Shown one piece after another: positions 1-7,619 of a stretch of 64,000 nt of DNA. Each line of letters opens with the position of its first letter. Position 1 is the stretch's first letter. The notes beneath the pieces are model-generated. The model was not told where the DNA came from. It saw nothing but the letters and a program-made list of their open reading frames with translations, and ran no database searches. This stretch comes from Lentilactobacillus sp. SPB1-3 (GTDB taxonomy: Bacteria > Bacillota > Bacilli > Lactobacillales > Lactobacillaceae). The stretch lies in NCBI RefSeq assembly GCF_026913205.2, contig NZ_CP168151.1, forward strand, positions 1,860,001-1,924,000, given 5' to 3'. Made by a program: the position numbers and the translations under genes.

Positions 1-354
1 AAATGCATCAGCCGCCTCTTCAAGTAAGCTATCAATTGAGGAAAGGCCAACGAATGTATTCTGAAAAATTGGAAAAATAGCATAAGTTACCAATGCGATA
101 ATCGCTGGAACCTGGCCAATGCCCACGAACGGAATTAACAATCCCAAAAGGGCTAGGGACGGAATCGTTTGTAAAATTCCGGCTATCTGGTTTAATAGTT
201 CCGCGATTCTTTTATGTTTTTGAACTGAAATGGCTAACGGGACTGCAATGATAATTGCAATCAACAATGAAACGACAGATAACCAGATGTGTTGGCCGGT
301 TGCTTGCCATAAATCGCTGCCACGTTCAGACAAGGTCTTTAATAAAGTACTCAT
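1..354 (-). CDS. Osmolyte ABC transporter permease (OpuCB/OpuBB type), 3' part outside window
   Basis: Inner-membrane permease subunit of a quaternary-amine (glycine betaine, carnitine or choline) ABC importer of the OpuC/OpuB type. Only the first 118 codons are present and the frame runs off the left edge. The visible part starts MSTLLKTLSERGSDLWQ, then has a hydrophobic segment (about residues 22-42) and the permease core with QTIPSLALLGLLIPFVGIG, typical of the BPD_transp_1 fold of this family. The ATG at 354 follows an AAGGAGTG ribosome binding site. The gene lies just after a terminator, so it probably has its own promoter. It could also be a permease fused to a substrate-binding domain, as is common in lactobacilli; the missing 3' part would decide. 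Confidence 0.75.
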   Translation of the reverse strand, partial: MSTLLKTLSERGSDLWQATGQHIWLSVVSLLIAIIIAVPLAISVQKHKRIAELLNQIAGILQTIPSLALLGLLIPFVGIGQVPAIIALVTYAIFPIFQNTFVGLSSIDSLLEEAADAF

Positions 355-376
355 CTTGTGTCACTCCTTAAAAATA

Positions 377-402
377 AAAAAACCAGATTGACTGGCTTTT
401 TT
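377..402 (-). terminator. Terminator after the histidine phosphatase gene
   Basis: On the minus strand a short AAGCCAG/CTGGTTT stem with a four-base loop is followed by a T-rich run. It lies six bases after the stop of the phosphatase gene and before the osmolyte permease. Confidence 0.6.
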
Positions 403-407
403 CTCGG

Positions 408-1064
408 CTATACTTCACCAAGATTATTAAAGTATTCTACGCTAATATCATCGTCATCGATAATCAATTTAGTAACACTCCCATTGGCAGTGGCTTCACC
501 TATATCTAAATCTGGTGCGTAACGATCGACGATTGAACGAATGGTCATTCCGTGAGACACAATTAAAATTTGGTCACCATCATGCGTGTTTTCTCTGATT
601 TTGTCGAAGCCAAAATTCAGTCGTTCCCAGAACATAGCGTTGTTTTCAGCGTGATTATACAGATCGGCTCGGTGAATCAAATCACGAGCCCTCTCTAAAC
701 CGAAGTTCTTTAGTACTTCGCTCTCAGTACTTTCTTGAACTTGAACTCCGACAAATTGCCACATTTGGCTCAAATCACTACCTTCAAAGTAGCCATGAAA
801 CTGTTCCCTTAATTCGGGGTATTGATAACTAACAATATTCATGTTGTTAGGGTTTTGTTTTAGTATCAATCTTTCAGTATCAATGGCTCTTCCAGAATCA
901 CTGCTAAATGCTGCAGCAAATGGAATGTCTTTTAGTCGTTTGCCGGCATTTTTTGCATCTTCAATACCTTTATCAGTTAATGGTGAATCAATCCATCCTT
1001 GTACTCGATTATAATAATTTAAATATGTTTGACCATGGCGAACCATATAAGCTGTTACAGTCAT
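408..1064 (-). CDS. Histidine phosphatase family protein (phosphoglycerate mutase-like)
   Basis: Cytoplasmic phosphatase of the histidine phosphatase (PGAM/GpmB) superfamily, 218 residues. The phosphohistidine motif RHGQT is at residues 9-13. A second conserved block, LIVSHGMTIRSIV, lies near residues 167-179 and supplies the second catalytic His. The intermediate ELREQFHGYFEG segment (about 83-94) holds the usual acidic proton donor region. True glycolytic GpmA enzymes are longer, so this is more likely a broad-specificity phosphatase whose substrate cannot be read from sequence. The gene appears to be monocistronic: inverted repeats lie upstream and a terminator follows. Confidence 0.85.
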   Translation of the reverse strand: MTVTAYMVRHGQTYLNYYNRVQGWIDSPLTDKGIEDAKNAGKRLKDIPFAAAFSSDSGRAIDTERLILKQNPNNMNIVSYQYPELREQFHGYFEGSDLSQMWQFVGVQVQESTESEVLKNFGLERARDLIHRADLYNHAENNAMFWERLNFGFDKIRENTHDGDQILIVSHGMTIRSIVDRYAPDLDIGEATANGSVTKLIIDDDDISVEYFNNLGEV

Positions 1065-1083
1065 CTTAAATCATCCCACTTCC

Positions 1084-1152
1084 TGAGTTTATTAACTCAA
1101 TTATAACGTAATAAAGAATCAATGCATGTAGTTAGTCTGTGAACTACATGCA
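1084..1152. repeat. Two inverted repeats upstream of the phosphatase gene
   Basis: TGCATGTAGTT at 1123-1133 is repeated in inverse at 1142-1152 (11 of 11 bases, 8-base loop). A second palindrome, TGAGTT-TATT-AACTCA, sits at 1084-1099 just ahead of the ribosome binding site. A TATAAT-like box for the minus strand lies between them. They may be an operator and a leader hairpin; neither is followed by a T-run in the gene direction. Confidence 0.45.
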
Positions 1153-1260
1153 CTAGGTATTTTTCTCCTGTTATCACCTAATTTTGCTCCATCGAAGAAT
1201 AATTTAGTTGTCTCGCATAATAAACTGACAGACACACTAATAACATATCAGGATACAAAA

Positions 1261-1302
1261 AATAGTGTTCCTTTAGCCATTAGCAACTAGAGGGACACTA
1301 TT
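1261..1302 (-). terminator. Terminator after the aldo/keto reductase gene
   Basis: A long stem (AATAGTGTTCC with GGGACACTATT, wobble pairs included, extended by CCTTTAG/CTAGAGG) is followed on the minus strand by TTTTTTGTATCC. It lies 39 bases beyond the reductase stop. Confidence 0.8.
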
Positions 1303-1340
1303 TAAATATAGTATTCAATTTAGTAAGTTATAAATTCTGG

Positions 1341-2198
1341 TTATCCATGGGGATACTGATGGCCAATTTCGTAAACCATCTCTGGTTCTTGACTGATTCT
1401 GACGTTTTTATTCATATCATCGATGAGCATCATTTCTTCATTTGTGAGTTCAAAATCATAAATGGATCCATTCTCAATGATTCTATTTTCATGCACCGAT
1501 TTAGGAATAAAGGAAATTCCTCTTTGCAAATGCCATCTTAAAATAATCTGAGCCGTAGACTTTTTATGATTGTCAGCAATTTTAATTAACGTTGGATCAT
1601 CAAAAATTCTCCCTCTTCCTAGCGGAGCCCAAGCTTGAGTAACAATTTGATTATTTTTATCAAACTCAACCATCGCCGCCTGAGATAAATATGGGTGATT
1701 TTCAATTTGATTAACAACAGGCATCTCATTCGCCTTAGTTTTTAAGTATTCCAAATGAATCATGCCATAGTTACTAGTACCAATTGACTTTACTAATCCC
1801 TCTGATTTTAATTGTTCAAAGGCTTTCCAAGTTTCAAAAAAATGTTGATGGATTGGCCAATGAACTAATAATAGATCAACATAATCTAACCCTAACTTTT
1901 TTAATGATTGCTCAAATGACTTCATTACGCCATCATATCCCTGATTCTCTTCGGATATCTTGGTGGTAATAAATATTTCATTTCTATCAGCATTAATACT
2001 TTGTAATGCTCGACCGACAGCTTCTTCATTGCCATACATCTGAGCAGTGTCAAACAACCGATAACCAAATTTATATGCTGACTGAATTGCGTTAATTGCT
2101 TGTTCTTCGTCAGTCATTTTGTATACACCTAGTCCTTGAATAGGCATTTTATTACCATCAGAAAGTTCAATTCTACTTCCTATACTATAATTACTCAT
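1341..2198 (-). CDS. Aldo/keto reductase
   Basis: NAD(P)H-dependent reductase of the AKR superfamily (TIM barrel), 285 residues, reducing aldehydes or ketones, possibly sugar-derived carbonyls. Visible landmarks: DTAQMYGNE near residues 50-58 (catalytic Asp and Tyr), ITTKI near 78 (catalytic Lys), HWPIHQH near 113 (catalytic His) and the cofactor-side IPKS motif near 233. The ATG at 2198 is preferred over the TTG one codon earlier, because GGAGG lies seven bases before the ATG. It sits 18 bases after the sugar O-acetyltransferase gene, so the two are probably one transcript. A paralogue lies at 45607. The substrate is unknown. Confidence 0.88.
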   Translation of the reverse strand: MSNYSIGSRIELSDGNKMPIQGLGVYKMTDEEQAINAIQSAYKFGYRLFDTAQMYGNEEAVGRALQSINADRNEIFITTKISEENQGYDGVMKSFEQSLKKLGLDYVDLLLVHWPIHQHFFETWKAFEQLKSEGLVKSIGTSNYGMIHLEYLKTKANEMPVVNQIENHPYLSQAAMVEFDKNNQIVTQAWAPLGRGRIFDDPTLIKIADNHKKSTAQIILRWHLQRGISFIPKSVHENRIIENGSIYDFELTNEEMMLIDDMNKNVRISQEPEMVYEIGHQYPHG

Positions 2199-2216
2199 CA
2201 AATGTCCTCCACTTAA

Positions 2217-2777
2217 CTAAATACGTTTAATTATTCGTGCGGGGTTTCCACCAATCACAACGTTATCACCGAATGATTTAGTTACAACTGCACCTGAAGC
2301 AATTGTAACATTATTTCCAATGGTTACGCCCGGCACAATAGTTACCCGACCACCAATCCAGACATTATCTCCAATTCTTACAGGTTTAGGAAACTCATAA
2401 TTATCATTTCTTAGTGTTGGATCTAGTGGATGATTAACAGAATAAATATGAACGCCTGGTCCGATTAAACAATTATTACCTATTGTGATTTTACCCACAT
2501 CGATGAATACACAGTCATAATTGGCAAAAAAATTATCTCCAACTGAAATCGTGTACCCATAATCACATTTAAAGTCAGGCTGAATCTCAATATTGGTACC
2601 CGTATTAGAAAAAATTTCTTTTATCAATGCACTAGCCGATTGAGGATTGCTCTTAGCCTGATCGTTAAATTCATTTACTCGCTTACGATTATTTATACGA
2701 TCCTGCACTAATTCAGGATCATTATTTAAATATCGTTCATTATTCAACATTTTTTCTTTTTCTGTTTTATTTACCAC
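2217..2777 (-). CDS. Sugar O-acetyltransferase (maltose/galactoside acetyltransferase family)
   Basis: Left-handed beta-helix (hexapeptide) acetyltransferase, 186 residues, transferring acetyl from acetyl-CoA to sugar hydroxyls. An N-terminal Mac-type helical cap (about 1-55) precedes repeated [LIV]G-x4 turns. The catalytic His is in YSVNHPLDP (near 110-118), and the C-terminal SFGDNVVIGGNPARIIK block is diagnostic. It begins with GTG (2775-2777), nine bases after GAGGTGA. It lies downstream of araA past a moderate terminator, and upstream of the aldo/keto reductase gene. A close paralogue stands on the other side of araA (4489). The family is often thought to detoxify non-metabolised sugars. 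Confidence 0.88.
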   Translation of the reverse strand: MVNKTEKEKMLNNERYLNNDPELVQDRINNRKRVNEFNDQAKSNPQSASALIKEIFSNTGTNIEIQPDFKCDYGYTISVGDNFFANYDCVFIDVGKITIGNNCLIGPGVHIYSVNHPLDPTLRNDNYEFPKPVRIGDNVWIGGRVTIVPGVTIGNNVTIASGAVVTKSFGDNVVIGGNPARIIKRI

Positions 2778-2798
2778 TGCTTGTCACCTCATAATAGC

Positions 2799-2831
2799 AA
2801 AAGAACGCTTCTTAAATCAGAGGCGTTCTTT
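2799..2831 (-). terminator. Terminator or attenuator after araA
   Basis: AAAGAACGCTTCT pairs with AGAGGCGTTCTTT (one wobble). The tail on the minus strand is only TTCTTTTGC, so some read-through into the acetyltransferase and reductase genes is likely. Confidence 0.7.
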
Positions 2832-2851
2832 AAATGCTATATTTCTTGAAA

Positions 2852-4282
2852 TTATTCGTTAATATCTTGGAATTGTAAATCAAACATTTCTGCTAAATCA
2901 GCAATTTGTTGTTCTCTGTTTTCACCAAAGATAAGAACTGTGTGGTGACCACCACCATACTTAATCCATTGAGTAGCACCATGCTTTAAGCCAGTTTTTG
3001 GAGTCCACATTTGTTTTGCAACTGGAAGATGTGGAGTCTCTTTAGGAGCTTTATTAGCAGATACTGGATAACCAATCATGTGGTATTCTGTACCAAAATC
3101 AGAGATAGTTACATCGTAAGCATCTCCTTCGCGTCCAGTAAATACAAGACGTGCTGGATCATCTTTGCCACCAATATCCAATGGATGAACTTCAACTCTA
3201 GGTTTATCTGAGGCAATTGTTGGATCAACTTCCAACATGTGTGATCCAAGAATGGCTTCTTTGCCTTTTTGTAGTTCCAAAGTGTAATCTTCCATAAATG
3301 CTGTCAATTCATTATGGCTCATAATCTTCAATAGACGACCAAGGGCTGCTGTCTTCCAGTCACCTTCAGCACCAAATCCATATCCTTCAGCCATCAATAA
3401 TTGAACAGCAAGTCCAGGTAGTTGTTCCAAACCATAAAGGTCTTCGAAATTAGTAGTAAATGCTGAATAATTACCTTTATCAAGGAAGTTCTTAATTCCG
3501 AAATATTCACGGATTTGATAGCGAACAGAGCTTTCATATTTCTTTGAATCGTTATCGCCTTCAACAAATTCATATTCTTTTTGTAGTTCAGCGTATTTAT
3601 GATCAATATCACTATCTGAGACCGCGTTAACTTCTTGAACTAAGTCGCCAATACCAAAGTAATCCACAGTCCAACCGAACTGGATCTGTGCTTCAACCTT
3701 GTCACCTTCAGTAACAGCCACGTTTCTCATGTTATCACCAAAACGTGCCACTTTAATCTTGAAGCTTTCGTTATAAGCAACAGCTACGTCTTCCCAATCA
3801 GCAATCTCTGATTGAACTTCTGCGTCGCCCCAATATCCATAAACAATCTTGTTATGTTTTTGTAAACGAGAATTGATAAATCCATATTCACGATCCCCAT
3901 GAGCGCTTTGGTTAAGGTTCATATAATCAAAGTCAATTGTTTCATATGGAATATGATCGAGATATTGAGTTGCAAGATGTAATAATGGTTTTTGTAAAAT
4001 TTTTGTACCACGAATCCAATTTTTTGCTGGTGAGAAAGTGTGCATCCAAGTAATAACTCCAGCAACCTTATCGTCATAATTAACTTCTTTCATAAGGTTT
4101 GTGATGCTGTCAGCAGTCGTTGCAACTAGCTTAAACACTACCTTATAAGGTAACTTACCACTTGCATTTAATTTATCTACGATGTCTCTTGCATCTTTTT
4201 CAACTGATTTCAATTGTTCTTCACCATATAGGTGTTGACTACCAGTTACAAACCAAAATTCATAATCAGGAACTTTTAACAT
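2852..4282 (-). CDS. araA: L-arabinose isomerase
   Basis: Converts L-arabinose to L-ribulose, the first step of bacterial arabinose use; Mn2+-dependent and cytoplasmic. 476 residues, the usual length for lactobacillar AraA. Family signatures: [14 protein letters not shown] at the N terminus, [13 protein letters not shown] near residue 91, [13 protein letters not shown] near 300 (active-site Glu region), and GGGHHTV near 450 (metal/substrate His). The ATG at 4282 is chosen because GAGGAG lies eight bases upstream; the open frame extends 15 codons further without support. The promoter has TTGATT-N17-TATACT with an AraR box over its -35 and spacer, and a cre box just past the start. No araB or araD lies beside it. 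Confidence 0.95.
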   Translation of the reverse strand: MLKVPDYEFWFVTGSQHLYGEEQLKSVEKDARDIVDKLNASGKLPYKVVFKLVATTADSITNLMKEVNYDDKVAGVITWMHTFSPAKNWIRGTKILQKPLLHLATQYLDHIPYETIDFDYMNLNQSAHGDREYGFINSRLQKHNKIVYGYWGDAEVQSEIADWEDVAVAYNESFKIKVARFGDNMRNVAVTEGDKVEAQIQFGWTVDYFGIGDLVQEVNAVSDSDIDHKYAELQKEYEFVEGDNDSKKYESSVRYQIREYFGIKNFLDKGNYSAFTTNFEDLYGLEQLPGLAVQLLMAEGYGFGAEGDWKTAALGRLLKIMSHNELTAFMEDYTLELQKGKEAILGSHMLEVDPTIASDKPRVEVHPLDIGGKDDPARLVFTGREGDAYDVTISDFGTEYHMIGYPVSANKAPKETPHLPVAKQMWTPKTGLKHGATQWIKYGGGHHTVLIFGENREQQIADLAEMFDLQFQDINE

Positions 4283-4330
4283 AATAATATCTCCTCTACA
4301 CATATTTTTTATGAATCCCACGTGCATTAA

Positions 4331-4344
4331 TGGAATCGCTTACA
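4331..4344. promoter_or_regulatory. cre (CcpA) site of araA
   Basis: TGGAATCGCTTACA, read on the other strand TGTAAGCGATTCCA, fits the cre consensus TGWAANCGNTNWCA in nearly every position. It lies just after the predicted araA start point, a position where CcpA blocks transcription. Confidence 0.75.
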
Positions 4345-4350
4345 AGCATC

Positions 4351-4379
4351 AGTATAAAATATTTATACGCATAAATCAA
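4351..4379 (-). promoter_or_regulatory. araA promoter with AraR operator
   Basis: On the minus strand TTGATT (4374-4379) and TATACT (4351-4356) are 17 bases apart. ATTTATACGCATAAAT at 4361-4376, a near-perfect palindrome close to the known AraR operator ATTTGTACGTACAAAT, overlaps the spacer and the -35. This implies repression by AraR released by arabinose. Confidence 0.8.
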
Positions 4380-4488
4380 GATAATAATTATTTATTAGTA
4401 CAATATTTTCCTGCCAGGCATTTTTATACAAAAAATTATGGTATTCTTAAGATCAAAAGATGTTCTTATTAGATTGGAGAGGTAATTT

Positions 4489-5061
4489 ATGAAGTCTGAA
4501 AAAGATAAGTTTTTAGCCGGTGAACCTTACAATATCATGGATCCTGAATTAGCTGCTGAAGAAACTAAAGCTAGACGATTATGTAAGCAAATTAATGATC
4601 TAGATGATTTAGAAGTATCCAAAAAGGACAAACTTATACGTGAATTGTTCGGTTCAGTAGGAACCAAGCCCTGGATTCAACCGAATTTTAGGTGTGATTT
4701 TGGATATAATATTCATGTTGGTGATAACTTTATGTGCAATTATGACAATGTGATTTTAGATATAGCTCCTGTGACTATTGGAGATCATTGTATGCTCGCA
4801 CCACACGTTCAAATCTATACTGCTTTTCATCCTAAGGATCCCCGGGAAAGAGCCAACTCTATTGGTTTGGGAAAGCCTGTAACAATTGGGAATGACGTTT
4901 GGATAGGTGGCGGCTCAGTCATTCTTCCTGATGTAACACTAGGTAATAATGTCATTGTTGGCGCAAATTCAACAGTTACAAAATCATTTGGCGATAACGT
5001 AATTATCGCTGGAAATCCGGCCAGAATAATAAAACAGAATGTGTCCCCGTTCAATGAATAG
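4489..5061 (+). CDS. Sugar O-acetyltransferase (maltose/galactoside acetyltransferase family)
   Basis: Second hexapeptide-repeat acetyltransferase, 190 residues, predicted to acetylate a sugar hydroxyl from acetyl-CoA. The Mac-type N-terminal cap runs MKSEKDKFLAGEPYNIMDPEL; the active-site His is in YTAFHPKDPRER (near 108-119); the helix ends with SFGDNVIIAGNPARIIK. It shares its overall plan and C-terminal block with the paralogue at 2217. The ATG follows TTGGAGAGGTAATTT. The gene diverges from araA, so the AraR and cre sites between them may act on both. It converges on araR across a long bidirectional terminator. Confidence 0.88.
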   Translation: MKSEKDKFLAGEPYNIMDPELAAEETKARRLCKQINDLDDLEVSKKDKLIRELFGSVGTKPWIQPNFRCDFGYNIHVGDNFMCNYDNVILDIAPVTIGDHCMLAPHVQIYTAFHPKDPRERANSIGLGKPVTIGNDVWIGGGSVILPDVTLGNNVIVGANSTVTKSFGDNVIIAGNPARIIKQNVSPFNE

Positions 5062-5065
5062 ATTA

Positions 5066-5129
5066 ATATTAGACAAAAACAGCAACTTATCCTTGATATT
5101 CCGGATACGCTGCTGTTTTTGTCTAATAT
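5066..5129. terminator. Bidirectional terminator between acetyltransferase and araR
   Basis: A perfect 19-base inverted repeat (5066-5084 with 5111-5129) containing an AAAAA/TTTTT block on each side. It serves both converging genes. Confidence 0.85.
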
Positions 5130-5178
5130 GAAAATAGATCAGAATATAATTAACATGTGATCTGTCTCTGCATTAAAT

Positions 5179-6270
5179 CTATTTATCAACCTCAATTTTT
5201 TTAACTGAATTACGTTCTACAAGCTCAGCATCTAAAATATTAGGCTTAACTTCTTCCTTATTAATCATCGATAGCAGTAGTTTAGCCGCTACAACTCCCA
5301 TTTCACGCTTGGGATGAGCCATGGTTGTTAGGCTAGGATTAATATGCTTAGACAACTCATAATCATCAAAACCAACAACAGATATTTCATCAGGCACAGA
5401 TATCCCCATATTACTTAGCAATCCTAAAACCTCTATTGCTAACTCATCGTTATAGCAAGCAATCGCAGTAGGAACAGAGCTACTCTCACTCGAAATGCGT
5501 TCTTTTACTTGCTTCAAAACCGCATCGATATCGTCATTGGAGCGATACATCATAATGTCGCCTAGCGAAGCAATATTGGGTCTATTTTGATAGGCTTTGA
5601 CAAACCCGCTCATTCTGTTAACCCCTTGCCGATCATCCACTTGATATATCCCCATCACTTTTTCATGACCATTATCAAGTAAATACTCAACTAACTGTCG
5701 CTCAGCGATTTCGTCATTCAGTTCGACATACGGAGCAGATAACTCGTCGTAATGTGAGTTAATGAAGACAACGGGTTTTCCAGCTTCTTGAATGGTTTTA
5801 TAAACATCTAAATTTGGGTTATCCAACGTACTTTGCGTTGGTTCAACAATGAATCCCGCCACGTCATTATCTAACATGTTTATCAAACTTTGTCGTTCTT
5901 TATCATGCTGATCATGGGTATTCCCTATTAAAACGGACATTCCTTCATCCGATACCACTTGATCTATACCGCTGATAATATTTGGAAAAATGTAATCAGC
6001 AATATGTGTTGTTACTACACCTATTGTCCTCTTCAACTTAGTATTCTTATCTTTATTAATCCAATCGGCGACGTACATCCCTCCGCCCTGGATTCTTTCG
6101 ATGTAGCCCTCATGCTCTAAATCTCCCATAGCTCTCCGAATCGTATATCTACTTACATCAAACCTAGACATTAATTCTGACTCTGTTGGCAATTTATCGT
6201 GAATCGCATATTGACTATTTACAATATCGTGTTTAAGACCACTCTTTACTTTTGAATATTTAGTTTCCAT
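5179..6270 (-). CDS. araR: AraR, GntR/LacI-hybrid arabinose repressor
   Basis: Arabinose-responsive repressor, 363 residues. An N-terminal GntR-type winged helix (about 1-70) contains LPTESELMSRFDVSRYTIRRAM, here the recognition helix. A LacI/GalR-type periplasmic-binding fold (about 80-350) follows, with IGVVTTHIADYIFP at its start and VVGFDDYELSKHINPSLTT near 300. This architecture is that of Bacillus and lactobacillar AraR. The start has AGGG ten bases upstream. Four AraR-like boxes nearby, before araA, the epimerase and the symporter genes, support the assignment. The box at 6372 lies between araR and the epimerase gene, so self-repression is likely. Confidence 0.9.
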   Translation of the reverse strand: METKYSKVKSGLKHDIVNSQYAIHDKLPTESELMSRFDVSRYTIRRAMGDLEHEGYIERIQGGGMYVADWINKDKNTKLKRTIGVVTTHIADYIFPNIISGIDQVVSDEGMSVLIGNTHDQHDKERQSLINMLDNDVAGFIVEPTQSTLDNPNLDVYKTIQEAGKPVVFINSHYDELSAPYVELNDEIAERQLVEYLLDNGHEKVMGIYQVDDRQGVNRMSGFVKAYQNRPNIASLGDIMMYRSNDDIDAVLKQVKERISSESSSVPTAIACYNDELAIEVLGLLSNMGISVPDEISVVGFDDYELSKHINPSLTTMAHPKREMGVVAAKLLLSMINKEEVKPNILDAELVERNSVKKIEVDK

Positions 6271-6371
6271 AAAAAAAAATCCCTGTCATTACATATTTTA
6301 ATACATAATATTATACCATTCATAAAATCATTAAGATGTTTTTTGATTTTATTATATTTCGACATCAAAAT

Positions 6372-6387
6372 ATTTATACGGATAAAT
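6372..6387. promoter_or_regulatory. AraR operator between araR and the epimerase gene
   Basis: ATTTATACGGATAAAT, a palindrome of the AraR type. It lies 12 bases upstream of the epimerase promoter -35 (TTGCAC at 6400) and upstream of the extended -10 (TGGTATAAT) of araR on the other strand. Confidence 0.75.
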
Positions 6388-6399
6388 AAACATTACACA

Positions 6400-6446
6400 T
6401 TGCACTACTCCATGTACAAGAATTATAATGTATTTAAGCGTTTTCA
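6400..6446 (+). promoter_or_regulatory. Epimerase promoter with cre box
   Basis: TTGCAC (6400-6405) and TATAAT (6424-6429), 18 bases apart, are followed by TTTAAGCGTTTTCA (6433-6446), 13 of 14 to the cre consensus, at the expected start point. The geometry matches the araA and symporter promoters. Confidence 0.75.
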
Positions 6447-6478
6447 TAGCGCAAAAACTATTTTAGAAGGAGAATACT

Positions 6479-7507
6479 ATGAAATTTAATAAAGAGTCTT
6501 TCGGTTCGTACAAAGGAATGCCTGTTAGCAAGTACACCATTACAAATAAAAATAACGTATCAATCTCAGTTTTAACTTTAGGAGGCGTCCTATACGAGTT
6601 CCTTGTCCCAAGCACGAATAATGCTGATAGAAAAAATATCATAGTAAACTTCAATAATGCTGAAAATTACCTAGATAATCCATTCTACTTCTGCATGGCA
6701 ATAGGTAGAACAGCTGGCAGAATAACAAATGGTACTTATGAATTAAATGGAAAAACATTTCACTTAGATCAAAATGAAGGAAATACGACTCTTCATGGTG
6801 GTTCGCATGGATTTTCATCATTTATTTGGGAAGGATCAACTGACAATAACAGCATAATCCTTACAAAACATATTAATTCCTCTGATGATTCATTCCCTGG
6901 AAATTTAGACGCAAAAATAGAATATTCGTTATCTGATGATAACGAATTAACTATTAAGTACACAGCAACCAGCAGTGAAGACACTCTATTTAACCCAACA
7001 CAGCACATCTACTTCAATCTAGGAAATACAAATAATGTTCTAAATCATGCCCTTCAAATTAATTCAAGTAATCATTTGGATTTGAACAAAGATGATAAGA
7101 CACCAACCGGAATGTTTTTAAACGTTGAATCTACTGTTTATGATTTTAACAATCCTCAAAAAATCGGCGATGCCGTCAAGAATAAAGAGACACAAACCGG
7201 TAGCGCTTTTGATGACGTTTTTGTAATCAACGAACACCAATCAAATGAACCAATTGCTGTCCTAAATGACCCAGAAACCCAAAGAAGCGTAACAATTAGT
7301 TCTGATCGAAATGGTTTGGTTGTATTCACACCTGATGACTTAAGTTCTATGAGCTTTAAAGATTACGGAATTGGCAAACCTTATATGGGAATTGCGTTAG
7401 AAGCACAAAACCTACCTGATGCTGTTAATCATGAAGGCTTTGGCAACATTGTTCTTCCTGCAAATAAAGAAACTAGTTACTCAATTTCGTACAAAGCAAA
7501 GTTTTAA
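6479..7507 (+). CDS. galM: Aldose 1-epimerase (mutarotase)
   Basis: Interconverts alpha and beta anomers of aldoses, here probably L-arabinose, feeding the isomerase; cytoplasmic. 342 residues, usual length. Signatures: IGRTAGRI near residue 79 (substrate Arg), NTTLHGGSHGF near 101 (His), NPTQHIYFNLG near 172 (catalytic acid His), and GIALEAQNLPDAVNH near 303 (catalytic Glu). The start follows AGAAGGAGAATACT. An AraR box and a cre site lie upstream, so it belongs to the arabinose regulon; this favours an arabinose rather than a galactose role despite the symbol. Confidence 0.88.
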   Translation: MKFNKESFGSYKGMPVSKYTITNKNNVSISVLTLGGVLYEFLVPSTNNADRKNIIVNFNNAENYLDNPFYFCMAIGRTAGRITNGTYELNGKTFHLDQNEGNTTLHGGSHGFSSFIWEGSTDNNSIILTKHINSSDDSFPGNLDAKIEYSLSDDNELTIKYTATSSEDTLFNPTQHIYFNLGNTNNVLNHALQINSSNHLDLNKDDKTPTGMFLNVESTVYDFNNPQKIGDAVKNKETQTGSAFDDVFVINEHQSNEPIAVLNDPETQRSVTISSDRNGLVVFTPDDLSSMSFKDYGIGKPYMGIALEAQNLPDAVNHEGFGNIVLPANKETSYSISYKAKF

Positions 7508-7528
7508 ACATTAAAAAAATGTATATAA

Positions 7529-7570
7529 CAAAAACCATCTATTAATCAAATGATCAATAGATGGTTTTTG
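7529..7570. terminator. Bidirectional terminator between epimerase and symporter genes
   Basis: AAAAACCATCTATT (7530-7543) pairs perfectly with AATAGATGGTTTTT (7556-7569) around a 12-base loop. It serves the two converging genes. Confidence 0.85.
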
Positions 7571-7619
7571 TTATTCATATGATTATTCGAAATTTTGAAC
7601 GAGTCGTAATAATTACGAA

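Noticed and set aside
1347-1969. Plus-strand ORFs opposite the first aldo/keto reductase
   Set aside because: They are shadows of the reductase gene, without ribosome binding sites.
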